Below are positions 17,274 to 27,330 of a DNA stretch of 64,000 nt, piece by piece (positions within the stretch are counted from its first letter, which is position 1; each line of letters starts with the position of its first letter). Made by a program: the position numbers and the translations under genes. The notes under the pieces are model-generated. The model did no database searches and was not told the origin of the DNA. It worked only from the letters and a program-made list of their open reading frames with translations. Origin of the DNA: an uncultured Selenomonadaceae bacterium (GTDB taxonomy: Bacteria; Bacillota; Negativicutes; Selenomonadales; Selenomonadaceae); NCBI GenBank assembly GCA_905234195.1, contig CAJOFR010000004.1, forward strand, positions 1 to 64,000. The letters are read 5' to 3'.

Positions 17274-18574
17274 TCCGCATTCTCCGTTTTCGATTTCGTT
17301 TTCAGTTCGACGGTAAATTTTGTGCCGCGCCCAAGCTCCGACTCAACAGAAATTTTTCCGTCGTGAATCCGCAAAATTTCCGTCGCGATTGACAGCCCTA
17401 AACCATTGCCGCCCATTTCGCGCGAACGAACTTTGTCGACGCGATAAAACCGCTCAAAAATTTTTTCCTGGTCTTCGGGCGCAATTCCAATACCGCTGTC
17501 TTGCACGGAAAAAACCGCGCGATTTTCGTCGACGTCCTCCAGCTGCACCAAAACTTTTCCGCCGTTGGGCGTGTATTTAATCGCGTTGTCGACAAGAATT
17601 AAAATCAGTTGCCGAATTTTTTGCTCGTCGCCGGCAATGATAACCTTGTGCAGATTTTTCCCGACGAGTTCAATTTGTTTTTTTTCGGCAAGCGGCGTCA
17701 TCATTCTTAGATTTTGATTTAACATCTTGCCGAGATCAATTTTTTGGATTTTAATTTTCAGCGCATTGTTATCGCTCCGCGCAACCATAAGTAAATCGCT
17801 GACGAGCTGTGACATTTTTTTTACTTCGCTCTTGACGTCGTTAATGACTTCCTTCAAAAAAGGATTTTGGATTGACGGATCCGACAAAAGCAAATCCGCC
17901 GAAGCCATGACCACAGCCAAAGGCGTGCGCAGTTCGTGAGAGGCGTCCGCCGCGAATTGTCGTTGTTTCTCGTAAGATTCTTTCAGCGGGATTATCGCGC
18001 GCTCCGCCATGAAATATCCAAACACAGTTGCAATTATCAGCGCGAGCACTCCCAAAAAAATTAGCGCGTACGTTGCCTTTTGCAAGCCCGAATACAAAGC
18101 CGATACATCTTTTCCCGCGTAAACAGTCTGCTCAATTTCTCCAATGCGAATTTTTTTTGAAATCATCATCACGTTCGTAATGCGCCCCGTTTCGTTCAGG
18201 TGCTTGACGACTTCGACTTCTCCGTTTTCAATTTTCTGTTGGTGCATCCAATCCATAATGAACGGCTCAATTTTGAAGGACGCGCGAACAAAATCGACAA
18301 GTTGCCCGTCCGCGCTGAAGACATAGAAAAATAACCTGTCGTTCATGTTTTTGTAGTAGCGGTTCTCGTCAATGGCAACGTTGGGGTGTCTTATGTGGTA
18401 CGCTTGAACTTCGGCGATACTGTCCGCCGAATCTGAAAGTTCCTGCGCTTGTTCGGAAAACATAGACCATTCCATAGTCATGTGCACGACGAAAATTAAC
18501 ACGATTAAAAATATGCACATTATCAGCGAATAGACGAACGTCAGGCGCAGGCGACTGCTCCGGAAAATTTCCAT
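17270..18574 (-). CDS. Sensor histidine kinase
   Basis: A 434-residue membrane kinase. Two transmembrane helices (about residues 13-34 and 165-190) flank an extracytoplasmic sensor domain of roughly 130 residues. Then come the dimerisation and phosphoacceptor box FAADASHELRTPLAVV, an N box (LILVDNAIKYTPNGG), and G boxes (VQDSGIGIAPEDQEKIFERFYR, whose core is DSGIGI, and GNGLGLSIATEI). It pairs with the response regulator just upstream (3-base gap). The coupled M48 protease suggests an envelope-stress role; the signal is unknown. Confidence 0.92.
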   Translation of the reverse strand: MEIFRSSRLRLTFVYSLIMCIFLIVLIFVVHMTMEWSMFSEQAQELSDSADSIAEVQAYHIRHPNVAIDENRYYKNMNDRLFFYVFSADGQLVDFVRASFKIEPFIMDWMHQQKIENGEVEVVKHLNETGRITNVMMISKKIRIGEIEQTVYAGKDVSALYSGLQKATYALIFLGVLALIIATVFGYFMAERAIIPLKESYEKQRQFAADASHELRTPLAVVMASADLLLSDPSIQNPFLKEVINDVKSEVKKMSQLVSDLLMVARSDNNALKIKIQKIDLGKMLNQNLRMMTPLAEKKQIELVGKNLHKVIIAGDEQKIRQLILILVDNAIKYTPNGGKVLVQLEDVDENRAVFSVQDSGIGIAPEDQEKIFERFYRVDKVRSREMGGNGLGLSIATEILRIHDGKISVESELGRGTKFTVELKTKSKTENAE

Positions 18575-18577
18575 AGG

Positions 18578-19252
18578 CTAAGCCTCCAGCCGATAACCTA
18601 TCCCTCTTACAGTTTTTATTGAAATACTTCCGTCGACTTCATTTAATTTTTTGCGTAGAATCTTCATATACGAATCAATATTGTTGGAAGTTATATCGCG
18701 CTCAATTCCCCAAATTCTGTCGAGAATAATTTCGCGCGGCACGACGACGCCGAGATTTTGTGAAAGTAAATCGAACAGCTGAAATTCACGCGGCGAAAGC
18801 TGAATCACTTGATTTTTTTTCTTGAGCACCTTCGTCGTTCTGTTCAGCGTGAATTCTCCGACTTCGACAACCTCTTGCTGGATTCTCTGCGTGCTGCGCC
18901 GACCCAACGCCCTCAATCTTGCCAGCAACTCTTCAAACTCGAAGGGCTTAACAAGATAATCGTCCGCGCCGGCGTCCAGCCCCGTCACTCTGTCTTCAAC
19001 AGAATCTTTCGCTGTCAGCATCAAAATTGCTTTTTCGTAGCCGGCTTCGCGCAGGGCACGACAAGCGTCAATCCCCGAAACGTTCGGCATCATCCAATCC
19101 AAAATTAAAATGTCATATTCAGAATACATCGCGTACTCAAAAATATCCGCGCCGTTCGTTATCCATTCGACTTGCACGCGGTTTTGCATGAGCATGTAAT
19201 TAATCAGCTTGCCGAGCCGCTTATCGTCTTCAGCCAATAATACTCGAATCAT
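18578..19252 (-). CDS. OmpR/PhoB-type response regulator
   Basis: A 224-residue two-domain transcription factor. The receiver domain shows the acidic pocket AEDDKRLG, phosphoacceptor Asp in DILILDWMMPNVSG, and Lys in DYLVKPFEFEELL; the C-terminal winged helix contains LSPREFQLFDLL and the recognition segment ITSNNIDSYMKILRKKL. It likely controls its own operon or envelope genes. Its start overlaps the end of pth by 23 bases and GGAGAA precedes the ATG. Confidence 0.95.
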   Translation of the reverse strand: MIRVLLAEDDKRLGKLINYMLMQNRVQVEWITNGADIFEYAMYSEYDILILDWMMPNVSGIDACRALREAGYEKAILMLTAKDSVEDRVTGLDAGADDYLVKPFEFEELLARLRALGRRSTQRIQQEVVEVGEFTLNRTTKVLKKKNQVIQLSPREFQLFDLLSQNLGVVVPREIILDRIWGIERDITSNNIDSYMKILRKKLNEVDGSISIKTVRGIGYRLEA

Positions 19253-19850
19253 TTTTATTCTCCTCGTCCAAAATTTTTTTACAGCGTTTAGGATTAAATT
19301 TACTCATCGCCACGTCAATTCCTTCGCGAAAGATACAGAGCACCGCCGGCACCAGATTTTCAATCGCCGCAGAAATTTTTTCGGCGTCTTCGGAACTGAA
19401 CGGGCTAAGCACGTGACCGTTGACAGTCCAATTTGCGGGCGGGCGACCTATCCCAATTCTGACGCGCGGGAAGTTTTTTTCGCCGCCGAGATGCTGAATG
19501 ATTGATTCTATTCCGTGATGACCCCCGCCACTGCCTTTTGGGCGCAAGCGAATCATTCCGACGGGCAAATCCAAATCATCATGAGCGACGACCAAATTTT
19601 CGGCGTCGACTTTGTAAAAATTCATCACCGCGCCGACTGCCTCACCGCTTAAGTTCATAAAAGTTTGCGGCTTGACGACCAAAATTTTTTCTCCGCCGAC
19701 AAAACCTTCGGCGACCAGCGCGCTAAAATTATTCCGCCACATTTCCGCGCCGATTTCTGCGGCGAACTTATCGGCCAGCATGAATCCGACGTTGTGTTTT
19801 GTAGTAGCGTATTCAGTTCCCGGGTTTCCGAGTCCGACAAAAATTTTCAT
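19230..19850 (-). CDS. pth: Peptidyl-tRNA hydrolase
   Basis: A 206-residue enzyme that recycles peptidyl-tRNA released from stalled ribosomes. Catalytic residues are visible: Asn in GLGNPGTEY, His in TKHNVGFML, Asn in KPQTFMNLSG and Asp in VAHDDLDLP. The internal ATG at 19850 matches the family N-terminus MKIFVGLGNPG and follows AAGGAA; upstream codons in the same frame are ignored. Unusually its last 23 bases overlap the start of a response regulator, placing it at the head of a two-component/protease operon. Confidence 0.95.
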   Translation of the reverse strand: MKIFVGLGNPGTEYATTKHNVGFMLADKFAAEIGAEMWRNNFSALVAEGFVGGEKILVVKPQTFMNLSGEAVGAVMNFYKVDAENLVVAHDDLDLPVGMIRLRPKGSGGGHHGIESIIQHLGGEKNFPRVRIGIGRPPANWTVNGHVLSPFSSEDAEKISAAIENLVPAVLCIFREGIDVAMSKFNPKRCKKILDEENKNDSSIIG

Positions 19851-19890
19851 ACCGAATTCCTTTTCAAAAAATTTTTTCAAAAGTGGTGGG

Positions 19891-19990
19891 GGCCGTCATG
19901 GATGACGGCCCGCCCGCATTTGGTCGCGTGATGCGACCTCTGCGGGCAGTTTTCTTTTGCTTCTTTTCTTTTGCGCCAAAAGAAAAGAAG
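19891..19990 (-). repeat. Three-hairpin intergenic repeat, copy B
   Basis: Reads on the minus strand. Hairpin 1: CTTCTTTTCTTTTG/CAAAAGAAAAGAAG (19960-19973 with 19977-19990, 14 bp). Hairpin 2 (19912-19947) is identical to copy A. Hairpin 3: GGCCGTCA/TGACGGCC around TCCA (19891-19910). The linker CAAAAGAAAACT is conserved. It lies just beyond the 3' end of the site-2 protease gene and in the same orientation. Confidence 0.9.
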
Positions 19991-20024
19991 AAGAAAATTT
20001 CTAAAAGAAAAGAAGAACTCCCAA

Positions 20025-20660
20025 TTATAAAAAGATGCCGATTATCCCCTGAAACAGCCCCAGCACAAATTTTTGCATTGGCACGAAAATCCAATGGAGC
20101 ACCGGCGTCATCAAAATCGCCAACAAAATTAACATGCTGTATCTTTCAATGTACTCGTACTGTCGCGCCAATTCGTAGGGCAAAAGTTGTTTCAAGACGT
20201 GCGAGCCGTCAAGCGGCGGTATCGGAATTAAATTGAATATCCCAAAATTTACGTTGATAACCAAAATCGAGGACAGCACCAAATACATTCCTTCCGACAT
20301 ATCCACGCCGGCTTTTATCATTAAAACCATGACGAGCATTGTCAAAAAAGCTATCGCGAAATTTGCGAAAGGTCCCGCCAGCGAAACTAAAATGTCATCT
20401 CTTCGCGGGTTGCTGAAGTTATTCGGATTGATTTGCACCGGTTTTGCCCAGCCGAAGTGCACGATAAACAAAAACACCAAGCCGAATATATCGATATGCG
20501 CCATCGGATTCAGCGTCAATCTTCCCATTAATTTTGGCGTGTAGTCGCCCAGCCCGTAAGCCACGCGCGCATGTGCCCATTCGTGAATCACCATCGCAAT
20601 GACGACGCCCGGCAGCCCCGCAATCAACCCCATTAAAAATCCGCCGAAATCATCAAACAT
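20025..20660 (-). CDS. Site-2 protease family (M50) membrane metalloprotease
   Basis: A 211-residue intramembrane zinc protease. The metal ligands appear as VIHEWAHARVAY (HExxH) and the distal NLIPIPPLDGSHVL (NPxPPLDG-type aspartate). Four or more transmembrane helices and the short length match the YwhC-like group that lacks a PDZ domain. Substrate unknown; family members cleave membrane-bound regulators. The next gene upstream is the Nudix hydrolase on the same strand, 27 bases away. Confidence 0.9.
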   Translation of the reverse strand: MFDDFGGFLMGLIAGLPGVVIAMVIHEWAHARVAYGLGDYTPKLMGRLTLNPMAHIDIFGLVFLFIVHFGWAKPVQINPNNFSNPRRDDILVSLAGPFANFAIAFLTMLVMVLMIKAGVDMSEGMYLVLSSILVINVNFGIFNLIPIPPLDGSHVLKQLLPYELARQYEYIERYSMLILLAILMTPVLHWIFVPMQKFVLGLFQGIIGIFL

Positions 20661-20687
20661 TTATATTCCTCCAAAAAATTTTTTAGC

Positions 20688-21272
20688 TTACGATTTTAAT
20701 TTTTCTTCGCTGTGAAAAATTTGTTTCGCCAAAAGCAAAATCGAAATGATTGACTTCGCGTCGATAATCTTTCCGGTTTCCACCATCTCCAGCGCGGCAG
20801 TCAGCGGCACTTTCACGACGTTGATAAACTCGTCGTCGTCCGGATGCTTTTTCCCTGCCGTCAAATCAGTCGCCGCATAAAGGTGAATGTACTCGTTTGA
20901 AAATCCGACCGTCGTCGCAATGGTCGTGAGCTTCCAAATTTTTCCGGCGGTGTAGCCAGTCTCTTCGGAAAGTTCACGCTCCGCGCAGAGCAAAGGATCT
21001 TCGTCAGCGGCGTCGAGTTTTCCGGCGGGCACCTCCAAAGTGACTTGACCGACGGCGTAACGAAATTGACGCACCAAAATTATCTGATTGTCCGGCAAAA
21101 GAGGAATGACCGACGACGCGCCCGGGTGTTTTATCCATTCGCGGACGGATTTATGACCGTTGGGCAGTTCCACTTCGTCGCTAAGGACATGCAAAAGCAC
21201 GCCGTCGAAAATTTTTTTGCTGGAAATTTTTTTCTCAACCAAACTTTTATCGTTGTTATCAATCATTGCCAT
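20688..21272 (-). CDS. nudF: Nudix hydrolase, ADP-ribose pyrophosphatase type
   Basis: A 194-residue hydrolase. The Nudix box runs from GKLDAADEDPLLCAERELSE through ETGYTAG, with the RELxEETG core intact, and the preceding ILVRQFRYAVGQVTLEVPAG is typical of ADP-ribose pyrophosphatases. It would convert ADP-ribose to AMP and ribose-5-phosphate. GGAGG lies ten bases before the ATG at 21272. A macrodomain protein elsewhere in the window (47703) acts on related ADP-ribose compounds. Confidence 0.85.
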   Translation of the reverse strand: MAMIDNNDKSLVEKKISSKKIFDGVLLHVLSDEVELPNGHKSVREWIKHPGASSVIPLLPDNQIILVRQFRYAVGQVTLEVPAGKLDAADEDPLLCAERELSEETGYTAGKIWKLTTIATTVGFSNEYIHLYAATDLTAGKKHPDDDEFINVVKVPLTAALEMVETGKIIDAKSIISILLLAKQIFHSEEKLKS

Positions 21273-21353
21273 TTTCCAAAATCCTCCTCAAAAATCAGCT
21301 TACCTAAATTATATTTGCTACGAATATATTTTTCAAGTTTTTTATTTGGCGCG

Positions 21354-21382
21354 TTGACTTTAAAACAAAATTGCGATAATAT
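21354..21382 (+). promoter_or_regulatory. Probable sigma-70 promoter for mutAB
   Basis: TTGACT at 21354-21359 is followed by a GATAATAT box at 21375-21382 (TAATAT gives 17-base spacing). It lies about 85 bases upstream of the mutA start in an AT-rich gap. Confidence 0.5.
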
Positions 21383-21465
21383 CTCTTTTACACCATTTGA
21401 AAAAAGTTTCGTCAAATTTTTTTGGCGGAAGAATTTTTTATCAAGAAGAAAGGAAGACAGACAGT

Positions 21466-23631
21466 ATGAGCGATGAAAAAAAATCTGCGGAGCTGGACTT
21501 GCAGGCGATTATCAAAAAAGCCGAGTCCCAGACGAATTTCCCCGATGTGCCGCTTGATGAGTTTACTCCTCCCACCTACGAAGAATGGAAACAGGCGTGT
21601 ATCGAACTTTTGAAGGGCGCGCCCTTTGAAAAGAAAATGTACACTAAAACTTATGAGGGCATCACTTTTGAGCCCATGTACTTCCACGCGGCGACGGAAG
21701 AAATTCAGCCGAAGAAATCTTTTCCGGGTATGGGCGATTATCTGCGCGGCGCGACAACCAACGGCTACGTCAATGCGCCTTGGGGAATTGCGCAGGCCTG
21801 CGACGAAACTTTCCCCGCCGAGAATAACGAACTCCTTAAGCACGAGATTGACAAAGGTTCGACAATCTACAACGTCAAACTCGATTGCGCGACGAAAAGA
21901 GCCGTCGACGCCCGCAACTGCAAACACGTCGGCAAAGGCGGCGTGAGCCTGACGACACTCGAAGACGTCGAAACTCTGTTGAAGGATCTCAAGCTTGACA
22001 AATATCCTCTGTACGTTTACGCCGGCGAAAGTTCTCTGCCGATTATGGCGTTGATTATCGCGGCTGTCAAGAAAAATGGCGGCGACGTTTCAAAATTGCG
22101 CGGCTTTATCGGCGCGAACCCCATAGGCGAACTCGCGGCGCGCGGCAAATTAAATCAGTCACTCGACAAACTTTACGACGAGGCGGCCGCCGCTGCAAAG
22201 TGGGCTGTCAAAAATTCCCCCGAACTGAAAACTTTCTTCGTGAATAGTGACGTTTTCAGCAACGGCGGCGCAAATGACATACAGGAGCTTGCCTACACAT
22301 TGAGCGCGGCGGTCAGTTATCTGCGCGCGCTTTTGGAACGCGGCTTGACGATTGACGAGGCGGCGGAACAAATTATGTTCGGCTTCTCCGTCGGCGCGAA
22401 TTTCTTCATGCAAATTGCAAAACTCCGCGCGATTCGTCCCATTTGGGCGGAAATTATTAAGGCGTTCGGCGGCAGTGAAAAAGTTCAGCATATCCACGTT
22501 CACGCACGCCCCGCGCTCTTCTTCAAGACGATTTATGATCCCTACGTGAACATGCTCCGCAACACCTCCGAACTTTTCTCGGCGGTTGTCGGCGGGCTTG
22601 ATTCTTTCGAGAACGCACCCTTCGACGAGCCGATTAGAAAAGGCGACGAGTTTAGCCGCCGCATTGCCCGCAACATGCAGATTATTTTGCAGGAAGAGTT
22701 TGGACTGCTCCAGCCGATTGACCCCGCCGGCGGAAGTTGGGCGGTGGAAAATCTCACCAAGCAGATTAAAGAAAAAGTTTGGGCGGAATTCCAGCTTATC
22801 GAAGGCAAGGGCGGTATCGTTGCCGCGCTGAAGGAAGGCTACCCGCAAGAAGAAATTTCCAAAGTGCTTGCCGCAAGATTTAAGGCGGCGGAATCTCGTC
22901 GTGACAGAATCGTCGGCAACAACATGTATGCAAATATGGTTGAGGAGCGTCTTGACCCGCGCCCCGAAAATTTTGACGAGAATAAAAAATCTCGTGCGGC
23001 GGCTATCGAAAAATATCTCGGCACCGTCGACGCGAAAGACGCCCTTGCAAAAGTCGACGCGAATAATTTTGAAACGGTTATCGACGCGGCGGCGAAGGGC
23101 GCAACTATCGCTGAACTGCGCGACGCTCTCGGCAAAGGTGAATCCGAAGAAGTCAAGGCTATCGACGCTCACCGCTGGAGCGAAAGGTTTGAGGCTCTGC
23201 GCGAAGCCACCGAAAAATTCAAGGCGGATAAAAATGATAACGTCAAAATTTTCTTGGCGAATATGGGACCCATTCCCCAACACAAGGCGCGCGCAGATTT
23301 TACCACAGGATTTTTGCAGGTCGGCGCGTTTGACGTTCTCGGCAACAACGGCTTTGAAACTGTTGACGAGTGCGCGGCGGCGGCTAAGGAATCCGGCGCA
23401 GATGCCGTCGTAATTTGTTCGACTGATGCCACTTATCCGGAAATTGTTCCCGCGCTCGCCCCGAAACTCCACGAAGTTTTGCCGAACGCAACGGTTTATC
23501 TCGCGGGCACTGCCCCCGCCGAACTCGTCGAAACTTACAAGCAAGCGGGAATTGACGACTATATTAATATTCGCTCGAATTGCTATCAGACTTTGACGGC
23601 AATGCAGAAAAAGAAAGGAATGATCGCGTAA
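21466..23631 (+). CDS. mutA: Methylmalonyl-CoA mutase small (beta) subunit
   Basis: A 721-residue subunit of the heterodimeric B12 enzyme that interconverts succinyl-CoA and methylmalonyl-CoA in propionate metabolism. The TIM-barrel part is recognisable ([26 protein letters not shown]), and a C-terminal B12-type fold remains, but it lacks the cobalt-ligand DxHxxG motif, as expected for the non-catalytic subunit. The ATG at 21466 has AGGAAG upstream; the frame is open further 5' without a better signal. The stop shares one base with the mutB start. Confidence 0.95.
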   Translation: MSDEKKSAELDLQAIIKKAESQTNFPDVPLDEFTPPTYEEWKQACIELLKGAPFEKKMYTKTYEGITFEPMYFHAATEEIQPKKSFPGMGDYLRGATTNGYVNAPWGIAQACDETFPAENNELLKHEIDKGSTIYNVKLDCATKRAVDARNCKHVGKGGVSLTTLEDVETLLKDLKLDKYPLYVYAGESSLPIMALIIAAVKKNGGDVSKLRGFIGANPIGELAARGKLNQSLDKLYDEAAAAAKWAVKNSPELKTFFVNSDVFSNGGANDIQELAYTLSAAVSYLRALLERGLTIDEAAEQIMFGFSVGANFFMQIAKLRAIRPIWAEIIKAFGGSEKVQHIHVHARPALFFKTIYDPYVNMLRNTSELFSAVVGGLDSFENAPFDEPIRKGDEFSRRIARNMQIILQEEFGLLQPIDPAGGSWAVENLTKQIKEKVWAEFQLIEGKGGIVAALKEGYPQEEISKVLAARFKAAESRRDRIVGNNMYANMVEERLDPRPENFDENKKSRAAAIEKYLGTVDAKDALAKVDANNFETVIDAAAKGATIAELRDALGKGESEEVKAIDAHRWSERFEALREATEKFKADKNDNVKIFLANMGPIPQHKARADFTTGFLQVGAFDVLGNNGFETVDECAAAAKESGADAVVICSTDATYPEIVPALAPKLHEVLPNATVYLAGTAPAELVETYKQAGIDDYINIRSNCYQTLTAMQKKKGMIA

Positions 23632-25832
23632 TGGCAAGCTATAAAAATCCCGACTTCACGCAGATTAAACTTGGCGACGCTCCTCAAGTTGACGAGGCGG
23701 CCTGGAAGACCGAATTTGAAAAAGCTGCCGCCGCAAATTACGACAGTTTGATTGAGCGCACTATGGAACACGTTCCGGTTAAGCCGCTTTACAGCCACGA
23801 CGAATATGACCACATGAATCATTTGGATTTTGTCAGCGGCATCCCTCCGTTTTTGCGCGGACCTTATTCAACTATGTACGTCTTCCGCCCGTGGACTGTT
23901 CGTCAGTACGCAGGCTTTTCGACGGCAGAAGAATCCAACGCCTTTTATCGTCGCAACCTCGCCGCCGGACAAAAAGGTCTGTCTATCGCATTTGACTTGC
24001 CTACCCATCGCGGCTACGACGCCGATAATCCGCGCGTCTTCGGTGACGTCGGCAAGGCGGGCGTCTCGGTCTGCTCCATGCTCGATATGAATATTTTGTT
24101 CAGCGGCATCCCCCTTGACCAAATGTCAGTCTCCATGACGATGAACGGCGCAGTCCTTCCGATTCTCGCTTTCTTCATTCAAAGCGGTATCGAACAGGGC
24201 GTCGATAAATCCATTCTCAACGGCACGATTCAAAACGATATTCTCAAAGAGTTTATGGTTCGCAACACGTATATTTATCCGCCGGATATGTCCATGAGAA
24301 TTATCGGCGATATTTTTGAGTACACGACGAAATATATGCCGAAGTTCAATTCCATTTCGATTTCCGGCTACCACATGCAAGAGGCAGGCGCGCCGGCTGA
24401 TATTGAACTCGGTTACACGCTCGCGGACGGTCTTGAATACATTCGCACCGGTATCAACGCCGGCTTGAAGGTCGACGCCTTTGCAAAACGTCTGAGTTTC
24501 TTCTGGGCGATTGGCAAAAATTATTTCATGGAAGTTGCGAAAATGCGCGCGGCTCGTGTCCTCTGGGCGAAAATCGTCAAGCAAATGGGCGGCACTCAAG
24601 CAAAGTCCATGGCTCTTCGTACTCACTGCCAAACTTCCGGCTGGTCGCTCACCGCGCAGGATCCTTTCAACAATATTTCTCGCACGCTCATGGAAGCAAT
24701 GGGCGCGGCTCTCGGTCACACGCAGTCTCTGCACACGAACGCACTCGACGAGGCTATCGCTCTGCCGACGGACTTCAGCGCACGTATCGCCCGCAACACC
24801 CAACTTTATATCCAGGACGAAACAAGCGTCTGCAAGATTATAGATCCTTGGGGCGGCTCCTATTACGTCGAAGCTCTCACCAACGAAATTATTCGCCGCG
24901 CGTGGGCTCACATTCAAGAAATTGAACAGCTCGGCGGTATGGCGAAGGCTATTCCTACCGGCTTGCCGAAAATGCGTATCGAAGAGGCGGCGGCGCGTCG
25001 TCAAGCGCGTATCGACTCCAACAACGAAACGATTGTCGGCTTGAATAAATTCCGCCTTGATAAAGAAGATCCGCTTGAGATTTTGGCGATTGATAACACC
25101 GCCGTCCGTAATGCGCAGGTCGAACGTCTCAACAAACTCCGCGCCGAAAGAAACGAAGACGATGTTCGCGCCGCACTTGAGGCAATTACGAAGGCAGCAG
25201 AGTCTCGTGACAATGGCAATCTGCTTGAATGCGCAGTGGAGGCAGCCCGCGTCCGCGCATCTCTCGGCGAAATTTCTGACGCCGTCGAAAAAGTTTCCGG
25301 TCGTTATCAAGCAACTATCCATACAATTTCCGGCGTGTACTCCAGCGAATTTAAAGACCAAACCGCGCTCGACAAAGTCCGCGCAATGGCTGACGAGTTT
25401 GAAAAAATCGCCGGTCGTCGTCCGCGCATATTCATTGCGAAAATCGGGCAGGACGGTCACGATCGCGGCGCGAAGGTTATCGCGTCCAGTTTCGCGGATA
25501 TGGGTTGGGATGTCGACGTCGGTCCGCTCTTCCAGACTCCCGCCGAGACCGCGCAAGACGCCGTTGATAATGACGTCCACATGATTGGATTCAGTTCCCT
25601 CGCCGCAGGGCACAATACCCTTTTGCCGGAACTCGTCGACGAACTCAAAAAGCTTGGGCGTCCCGATATCCGCGTTGCTATTGGCGGCGTTATCCCCGTG
25701 CAGGATTATGACCACCTTTACAAGAGCGGCGCGGTTGCGATTTTTGCGCCCGGCACGAATATCCCCGAAGCCGGCATGAAACTTTTAAATGTCCTCCTCG
25801 AACAGGCGAAGGAAGAAGAGGAAGTCGGCTGA
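23631..25832 (+). CDS. mutB: Methylmalonyl-CoA mutase large (alpha) subunit
   Basis: A 733-residue catalytic subunit. It shows the substrate barrel ([20 protein letters not shown], whose core is RPWTIRQYAGF-like, and [10 protein letters not shown]) and a C-terminal cobalamin-binding domain with the lower-axial-ligand motif in [15 protein letters not shown], followed by [13 protein letters not shown]-like and [12 protein letters not shown] segments. It starts at TAATG overlapping mutA, with AAAGGA upstream. The G-protein chaperone MeaB and the epimerase are not in the window. A strong terminator follows. Confidence 0.97.
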   Translation: MASYKNPDFTQIKLGDAPQVDEAAWKTEFEKAAAANYDSLIERTMEHVPVKPLYSHDEYDHMNHLDFVSGIPPFLRGPYSTMYVFRPWTVRQYAGFSTAEESNAFYRRNLAAGQKGLSIAFDLPTHRGYDADNPRVFGDVGKAGVSVCSMLDMNILFSGIPLDQMSVSMTMNGAVLPILAFFIQSGIEQGVDKSILNGTIQNDILKEFMVRNTYIYPPDMSMRIIGDIFEYTTKYMPKFNSISISGYHMQEAGAPADIELGYTLADGLEYIRTGINAGLKVDAFAKRLSFFWAIGKNYFMEVAKMRAARVLWAKIVKQMGGTQAKSMALRTHCQTSGWSLTAQDPFNNISRTLMEAMGAALGHTQSLHTNALDEAIALPTDFSARIARNTQLYIQDETSVCKIIDPWGGSYYVEALTNEIIRRAWAHIQEIEQLGGMAKAIPTGLPKMRIEEAAARRQARIDSNNETIVGLNKFRLDKEDPLEILAIDNTAVRNAQVERLNKLRAERNEDDVRAALEAITKAAESRDNGNLLECAVEAARVRASLGEISDAVEKVSGRYQATIHTISGVYSSEFKDQTALDKVRAMADEFEKIAGRRPRIFIAKIGQDGHDRGAKVIASSFADMGWDVDVGPLFQTPAETAQDAVDNDVHMIGFSSLAAGHNTLLPELVDELKKLGRPDIRVAIGGVIPVQDYDHLYKSGAVAIFAPGTNIPEAGMKLLNVLLEQAKEEEEVG

Positions 25833-25864
25833 TTAAAAAATAAAAGTCTCGTGAAAAATTTTTT

Positions 25865-25894
25865 GGGCTCCGAAATTTTCGGGGCTTTTTTGTT
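25865..25894 (+). terminator. Intrinsic terminator after mutAB
   Basis: GGGCTCCGAAA pairs with TTTCGGGGCTT, then T-rich sequence. It sits 33 bases after the mutB stop codon. Confidence 0.8.
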
Positions 25895-25985
25895 TAATAA
25901 AATTTTAATGTTCGCCGATAAATTTTAAGGCAAATTTAAAATTCGCGTGCTATAATTCGGTAAAAACTTCAGGGAGGTATTTGTC

Positions 25986-26813
25986 ATGATAAAAAATTTT
26001 AAAGTGCTCGGAATTTTGTTGGCGGCAATTTTTTTGCTGACGGGATTCCACGCGGAGGCGCACGGCACGACAAATTGGAACAGTAATAAAATTACGGTAA
26101 TAGGGCAGGGCATCCCGTCGTCGGGTACGTACGGCGCGCAGGCAAAACTTTTGGCGAAACGCGCCGCCGTCGTCGACGCCTACCGCCAACTTGCTGAAAT
26201 AGTGCACGGCGTCAACGTCGACGCAGAAACTACCGTCGAACAAATGATGGTTTCTTCGGACATTGTCAGGACGACCGTCGAGGCTAAAATCAAGGGCGCG
26301 AGAATCGTTGACGAAAATATAACTTCGGACGGGATTTACGAAGTCACCGTAGAAATGCCGCTCTTCGGCACGGGCGGTATCGCCGACGTCGTGATTGAGC
26401 GTCCGCAGTCTGTAATTTCTTTTCCGGAGCCGGAATATATTCCAGAGCCGATAACGCCGCCCACCTACACGCCGCCCGCGCCTTCGGGCAAATATACCGG
26501 CGTCATTATCGATTGCAGGGGCTTCCGCGTCAATCCCGTCATGAGTCCGGTGATTAAAAATTCGCGCGGCAAAAAACTTTACGGTCATGAAAATCTTGAC
26601 TACGATTACATTATCGAACACGGCATGGTTAGTTACGCGGACAGCATGAGCCAGGCGGGGCGCGCAGGTTCCAATCCGCTGATTATCAAGGCTGAAAGAA
26701 TGGACGACTTCAACGCAAATCCGGTTATCAGCGTGCAGGACGGCAACTTCATGCTTTCCGAAAATCGCGGCGCAAAATTCCTCGACAAAACCGCCGTCGT
26801 TTTCCTCTACTAA
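25986..26813 (+). CDS. Secreted LPP20-like protein
   Basis: A 275-residue exported protein with a signal peptide (ILLAAIFLLTGFHAEA) and no lipobox cysteine. The segment from ITVIGQGIPSSGTYGAQAKL through AKRAAVVDAYRQLAE, GVNVDAETTVEQ and YEVTVEMPLFG follows the LPP20 family pattern of small envelope proteins of unclear role. A proline-rich spacer (about residues 145-165) separates a second domain (GVIIDCRGFRVNPVMSPVI) that looks like a repeat of the same secreted module seen in other diderm Firmicutes. Monocistronic between two terminators. Confidence 0.65.
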   Translation: MIKNFKVLGILLAAIFLLTGFHAEAHGTTNWNSNKITVIGQGIPSSGTYGAQAKLLAKRAAVVDAYRQLAEIVHGVNVDAETTVEQMMVSSDIVRTTVEAKIKGARIVDENITSDGIYEVTVEMPLFGTGGIADVVIERPQSVISFPEPEYIPEPITPPTYTPPAPSGKYTGVIIDCRGFRVNPVMSPVIKNSRGKKLYGHENLDYDYIIEHGMVSYADSMSQAGRAGSNPLIIKAERMDDFNANPVISVQDGNFMLSENRGAKFLDKTAVVFLY

Positions 26814-26823
26814 AAAATTTTCG

Positions 26824-26851
26824 GCACTTCCAAAATCGGGAGTGCTTTTTT
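26824..26851 (+). terminator. Intrinsic terminator after LPP20-like gene
   Basis: GCACTTCC and GGGAGTGC form a stem followed by six T. It sits about 10 bases after the stop codon and at the 3' end of the convergent Gx-family gene. Confidence 0.75.
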
Positions 26852-27329
26852 ATTTCGGCAACTTAACAGAGTTCGCGAGCTTGCCAATAAAAATTCCGCT
26901 GACAATGCCGAAAATTCCCAGCGCACCAAAATAAAAAAAGACACTGACACTTTCCATCAAAACCGCCGCGCAAAAAATTTGTCCGAGATTATGAAAAAAG
27001 CCTCCCGCCGCACTCACCCCGACGACAGAAAATTTTTCACTGCGTTTTAAAAAAATCATCGCCGCGAAACTCAAAAGCCCGCCACTTAAGCTGAAAAAAA
27101 TTATTGTCGGACTTCCCGAAAAAATCACCGACAAAAAATTTCGCAACAATAAAATTATTAACGCGTCGACTTCATTTTCAAGTTTGTACAGCGCGAAAAC
27201 CGTAACGACGTTCGCCAAACCCAACTTCATGCCCGGCAAAAAAAACGGCGTCGGAAATATTCCTTCAAATAAAAAAAATGTGAGCGACATCGCCGTTAAA
27301 ATTGAAATTCTCGTCAATCTGCGCGCCAT
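26850..27329 (-). CDS. Gx transporter family membrane protein (EetB-like)
   Basis: A 159-residue, strongly hydrophobic protein with about five membrane segments and the motif FFLPGMKLGLANVVTVFAL typical of the Gx/heptaprenyl-diphosphate-synthase-component-I family (ECF S-component-like fold). I recall this family paired with a NusG-II-domain protein as EetB/EetA in Listeria-type flavin electron-transfer loci; that link needs checking. The ATG at 27329 is preferred, but TTG/GTG codons up to 27347 are possible. It overlaps or abuts the NusG-II gene and is the last gene of the iron/flavin locus. Confidence 0.6.
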   Translation of the reverse strand: MARRLTRISILTAMSLTFFLFEGIFPTPFFLPGMKLGLANVVTVFALYKLENEVDALIILLLRNFLSVIFSGSPTIIFFSLSGGLLSFAAMIFLKRSEKFSVVGVSAAGGFFHNLGQIFCAAVLMESVSVFFYFGALGIFGIVSGIFIGKLANSVKLPK

Positions 27330-27330
27330 G

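Noticed and set aside
22159-25715. Long antisense frames (492 and 529 codons) opposite mutA and mutB
   Set aside because: The plus-strand genes are clear mutase subunits; the antisense frames have no recognisable motifs and arise from codon bias.
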